Shown: positions 61,416 through 64,000 of the stretch, piece by piece
Numbering within the stretch: position 1 is the first letter of the stretch
How the letters are laid out: the number at the start of each line of letters is the position of its first letter
Assembly: GCF_016522075.1 (NCBI RefSeq)
Contig: NZ_JAEHFW010000001.1
Span: 806,001 to 870,000 of the forward strand
DNA from: Mucilaginibacter segetis
GTDB taxonomy: Bacteria; Bacteroidota; Bacteroidia; Sphingobacteriales; Sphingobacteriaceae
Direction of reading: 5' to 3'
Length of the DNA stretch: 64,000 bases
Position numbers and translations under genes: made by a program
Notes under the pieces: generated by a model
Told to the model about the DNA's origin: nothing
Seen by the model: only the letters and a program-made list of their open reading frames with translations
The model's database searches: none

Positions 61416-62138
61416 TTATTTCTTTTGCTTAATTATCTCTAAAAACGCGTCTCGATAAGTCTCTCCAATCGGTATGCTGACGTCCCCAATATACAAGGTA
61501 TTTCCATCAATGATCCGGATTTTATCTATAGCGACAATATATGATTTATGTACCCTGTAAAATGGGGGGCTTGGTAATTGCTCTTCCATATCGCGCAGCG
61601 ACTGATAAGTTATAATTCGCTGGGCTTGCGTAAAAATGGAAACATAGTTCCGTAGTCCTTCAATGAAAAGAATGTCTGTAAATGCAATCTTTAGGAATTT
61701 ATTTTTGCTGTCTCCTTTCACAAATATGTATTCCGGATGCTTAACCAACGATACAGATAGCTGCTTTTCAATCAGAGTAGGCTCGCCTAATAGATGATAG
61801 GCTTTTTGAGCTGCTTTCAAAAAGCGGTCAAAAGCAATGGGTTTTAGCAGGTAATCAACGACGTCATGTTCAAAGCCGTCCAGCGCATATTCGCTATAGG
61901 CTGTTGTTAAGATCACCTTACAGTTACTGCCGCAAAGTTTTAAAAACTGGATACCCGTAAGCTCCGGCATTTGTATATCCATAAATACCAGATCAATATC
62001 CCCTTTTTGAATAATGCTGAGCGCCTCAACAGCACTGGTAGTGGTACCGGCCAGTTCCAGGTAAGGCACCTTATCCATATAGTCGGCAAGCATTTTAAGC
62101 GCGTACGCTTCATCATCAACAGCAAGGCAACGTATCAT
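61416..62138 (-). CDS. LytTR-type response regulator
   Basis: A 240-residue regulator. The receiver domain has the acidic pocket (Asp8, Asp9), the phospho-acceptor Asp54 in LVFMDIQMPELTG and the conserved Lys in DYLLKPIAFD. The C-terminal LytTR DNA-binding domain (about 140-235) contains FIEGLRNYVSIFTQAQRI and FYRVHKSYIVAIDKI. It is paired with the histidine kinase encoded just upstream (27 bp), so together they form a LytS/LytR-like system. The regulon is unknown; the divergent S41 protease gene is one candidate. Confidence 0.95.
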   Translation of the reverse strand: MIRCLAVDDEAYALKMLADYMDKVPYLELAGTTTSAVEALSIIQKGDIDLVFMDIQMPELTGIQFLKLCGSNCKVILTTAYSEYALDGFEHDVVDYLLKPIAFDRFLKAAQKAYHLLGEPTLIEKQLSVSLVKHPEYIFVKGDSKNKFLKIAFTDILFIEGLRNYVSIFTQAQRIITYQSLRDMEEQLPSPPFYRVHKSYIVAIDKIRIIDGNTLYIGDVSIPIGETYRDAFLEIIKQKK

Positions 62139-62165
62139 GTCCTAAATGTAAAAAAGTTCACTGTT

Positions 62166-63185
62166 TTATGCTACAATTGTTTTTAACGTGATGGTTAGTA
62201 TCGTTTTATAGGTTTCGCCATTATCGGAAATGAGTAATTCGTGTTTTCCGGGATAAATAAGCTGCAGCCTGCGTTTGATGTTGACCAACCCTATTCCGCC
62301 GGATGCATCCTTTTGACCATGGGCAACTTTATTGCTAACCGTTAGTGTAAGGCACTGGGCTGTGAGTTGAATATGTATTTTTACGGGGCGTCGTGGTTCG
62401 TTTAATACCCCATGCTTAAAGGCATTTTCAATAAAGGGAATTAGAATAAGAGATGCTATTTTTTTGCCGGCAAAGTCGCCGCTTAATTTAAAATCGACAA
62501 AAAACTCATCCTCAAATCGCAGTTGGTATAGCTCTATATAGTTTTGCAGATAATCAATCTCCTTTTGCAAATCGAGCATACCGTTAGCGCTCTCGTTTAG
62601 CATATAACGCATTAGGTGCGAAAGCTTGATCAGGCCATTTGCCAACTGGTCTGATACCGGATAAGCCAGCGAATACATATAATTGAGCGTATTATATAAA
62701 AAATGCGGATTGATCTGCGTTTTTAAAAACAAAAGTTCGGCTTGTATTTTTTCCCGTTTTAGCTGCTCGGTCTCTTTATCTTTTTTAAAAGTATCAAGCA
62801 ATGCCCATGCGAGAAAGCTAAATAGGATGGGCTGTAATGCCCGCCACCAATTATCGCTGATATAGTATAAAGCAGTTGTACCATTGTTATAATTACCATG
62901 CCCGAGCCAAGCAACATATAAAAATTCTTCAATGAAGGCTCTGCTGCCAACAAATAGTGCGTCAGCTATTATTAAGCCAACGACTAAAAAAGGAATTTTA
63001 TCGGTTTTTAAGAAACGTGGATAGAGCACAAAAAAGCAAAACGTAAATTCAATGAAACTGGCTGTCAGGTTTGACCACACATACGGTATCGGGCCTCTTC
63101 GGGCAATAAGGCTATCGGCATAAATATAGAGCAGATACAACCCCCAGCACAACAGGTAATAAAAGGGCAACTTGCTTTTGGTCAT
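62166..63185 (-). CDS. LytS/YehU-type sensor histidine kinase
   Basis: A 339-residue membrane kinase. ATG 63185 is preferred over an in-frame TTG six bases upstream. Four N-terminal spans (about 6-130) are followed by the His_kinase signature QINPHFLYNTLNYMYS and the ATP-binding motifs SLILIPFIENAFKHG and GIGLVNIKRRLQLIYPG. It autophosphorylates on the H-box histidine and passes phosphate to the LytTR regulator encoded next. The input domain is only the membrane region, so the signal is probably sensed in or near the membrane. Confidence 0.93.
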   Translation of the reverse strand: MTKSKLPFYYLLCWGLYLLYIYADSLIARRGPIPYVWSNLTASFIEFTFCFFVLYPRFLKTDKIPFLVVGLIIADALFVGSRAFIEEFLYVAWLGHGNYNNGTTALYYISDNWWRALQPILFSFLAWALLDTFKKDKETEQLKREKIQAELLFLKTQINPHFLYNTLNYMYSLAYPVSDQLANGLIKLSHLMRYMLNESANGMLDLQKEIDYLQNYIELYQLRFEDEFFVDFKLSGDFAGKKIASLILIPFIENAFKHGVLNEPRRPVKIHIQLTAQCLTLTVSNKVAHGQKDASGGIGLVNIKRRLQLIYPGKHELLISDNGETYKTILTITLKTIVA

Positions 63186-63357
63186 GTTCAAATTTACTTA
63201 TGTGGAATAAATTTATGGGTTTTATTATATCAAATAGGGTTTTGGCTATTCCAACACCTGTAAATGTAATTTTTGTTGCCAAATTCCCCGTTTAACGGTT
63301 TGGAATAATATTTCAGCCTGTTCATATCATAAAATAGCAATCTCTGGGGTAACGACA

Positions 63358-63365
63358 TAGGTTTG
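63358..63365 (+). promoter_or_regulatory. candidate -7 element before the S41 peptidase gene
   Basis: TAGGTTTG fits TAnnTTTG and lies 25 nt before the ATG at 63391. The triplet at the -33 position is TAG instead of TTG, with a 20-nt spacer. Confidence 0.45.
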
Positions 63366-63390
63366 TAGCATCATTATTCACAGCAATAGT

Positions 63391-64000
63391 ATGAAAAACT
63401 CAACCGCACTTTTAATCATTTTATGTTTCCTTGCCTTTAAACCTGCGCAAGCACAAATCGTTATTTCTAAAACAGATAGTGTACACCGCCTGGTAGACAC
63501 TGTTTTGCAATTTGCTAAAGACCGCTCGTTTTACCGCGGGCAGGTTAACTGGATAAGTGTAACAGACAGCGTACAAAAAAAAGCCAGTAATGCTACCAGC
63601 ATTAAAGAAGCGATACCAGCAATTCAGCTACTTTTCCGGTTATTGGGAGATCATCATGGTTTTATAACGTATGGCAATACATCATACGGCTGGCACCATG
63701 GAGATGCCCCCCTGGACCGAAACCTGCATCAGGGACTGCTTAAAAAATACCGGGAAGGATATCATTTGACGCCAAAGGTGATAGAGAAAAAGTATGGTTA
63801 CCTGTTACTACCGAATAATAATCCAACACATCCCGGCGATTTGGAGAAGATAGGGCAGCAGATCAGGGACTCATTGGCCTTGTTTAATGGCCATGGGTTC
63901 AAGGGAGTTATTATTGATCTGCGCTTAAACCCAGGGGGATCAATGTGGCCTATGATTGGCGGGTTAGCCGCCTTATTCGGACCGGGTAAATTGGGCGCTT
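63391..64000 (+). CDS. S41-family peptidase, 3' truncated by the window edge
   Basis: The reading frame from ATG 63391 is open to the end of the window (203 codons). A signal peptide (NSTALLIILCFLAFKPAQAQ) is followed by a helical segment and then the start of a C-terminal-processing-peptidase fold: GVIIDLRLNPGGSMWPMIGG, as in S41 tail-specific proteases and retinol-binding-like relatives. The catalytic Ser/Lys region lies beyond the edge. The protein is probably periplasmic. It is divergent from the histidine kinase gene, 205 bp apart. Confidence 0.87.
   Translation, partial: MKNSTALLIILCFLAFKPAQAQIVISKTDSVHRLVDTVLQFAKDRSFYRGQVNWISVTDSVQKKASNATSIKEAIPAIQLLFRLLGDHHGFITYGNTSYGWHHGDAPLDRNLHQGLLKKYREGYHLTPKVIEKKYGYLLLPNNNPTHPGDLEKIGQQIRDSLALFNGHGFKGVIIDLRLNPGGSMWPMIGGLAALFGPGKLGA

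Overview
The window is about 64 kb of chromosome from a Bacteroidota species, most likely a Sphingobacteriaceae member close to Mucilaginibacter or Pedobacter. The evidence is two SusC/SusD outer-membrane pairs, an ECF sigma/FecR pair, a gliding-motility/T9SS C-terminal domain, LytS/LytTR two-component genes, lipoprotein signals of Bacteroidota type, and TAnnTTTG promoter elements. The genus is an inference. I saw no tRNA, rRNA, CRISPR array, insertion sequence or prophage.

Region by region. 1-8.8 kb is housekeeping and stress: a T9SS type-B cargo protein cut by the left edge, a small membrane protein, a VOC protein, katG, a cupin, a lipoprotein gene broken by an in-frame stop, and a pair of MscS channels. 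8.8-12.3 kb holds a TauE/SafE permease, an MFS transporter and an unknown membrane-anchored protein. 12.5-22.7 kb is the most unusual part. A tightly coupled trio encodes an asparagine-synthetase-like amidotransferase without the N-terminal cysteine, a RaSEA/Elp3-like radical SAM enzyme with a second Cys4 motif, and a flavin-dependent-halogenase-like protein. Two consecutive 8-nt overlaps join the three. They sit beside a divergent pair of FG-GAP/ASPIC-UnbV proteins and an UnbU-like (NqrB/RnfD-like) membrane protein. UnbU and UnbV are otherwise known from enediyne clusters, so this looks like a candidate modification or small-molecule island.

22.7-29.1 kb holds a secreted GH30 glycosidase, a DoxX-like protein with a twin CX3C tail, an SDR, an AraC regulator preceded by a perfect 14-bp palindrome, a class C beta-lactamase-like hydrolase and a DUF2200 protein. 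29.3-52.0 kb is a composite carbohydrate-utilisation region. It contains a PhyH dioxygenase, a six-hairpin glycosidase, a xylose-isomerase-like enzyme, an arabinose/fucose-isomerase-like enzyme, two paralogous AraC regulators and a first SusC/D pair without an STN domain. Facing it is a second pair with an STN domain, whose own sigma and FecR genes lie upstream and an unknown secreted protein gene downstream. The two halves are probably controlled differently: AraC sensing for the first, outer-membrane-to-sigma signalling for the second.

52.6-64 kb contains an SRPBCC protein, an SDR without its catalytic Tyr/Lys, a GH2 beta-galactosidase fused to a ricin-type lectin domain, an FAD/NAD(P)-binding protein with a PA2169-type four-helix protein, a DUF1543 protein, a LytTR regulator with its histidine kinase, and an S41 protease cut by the right edge.
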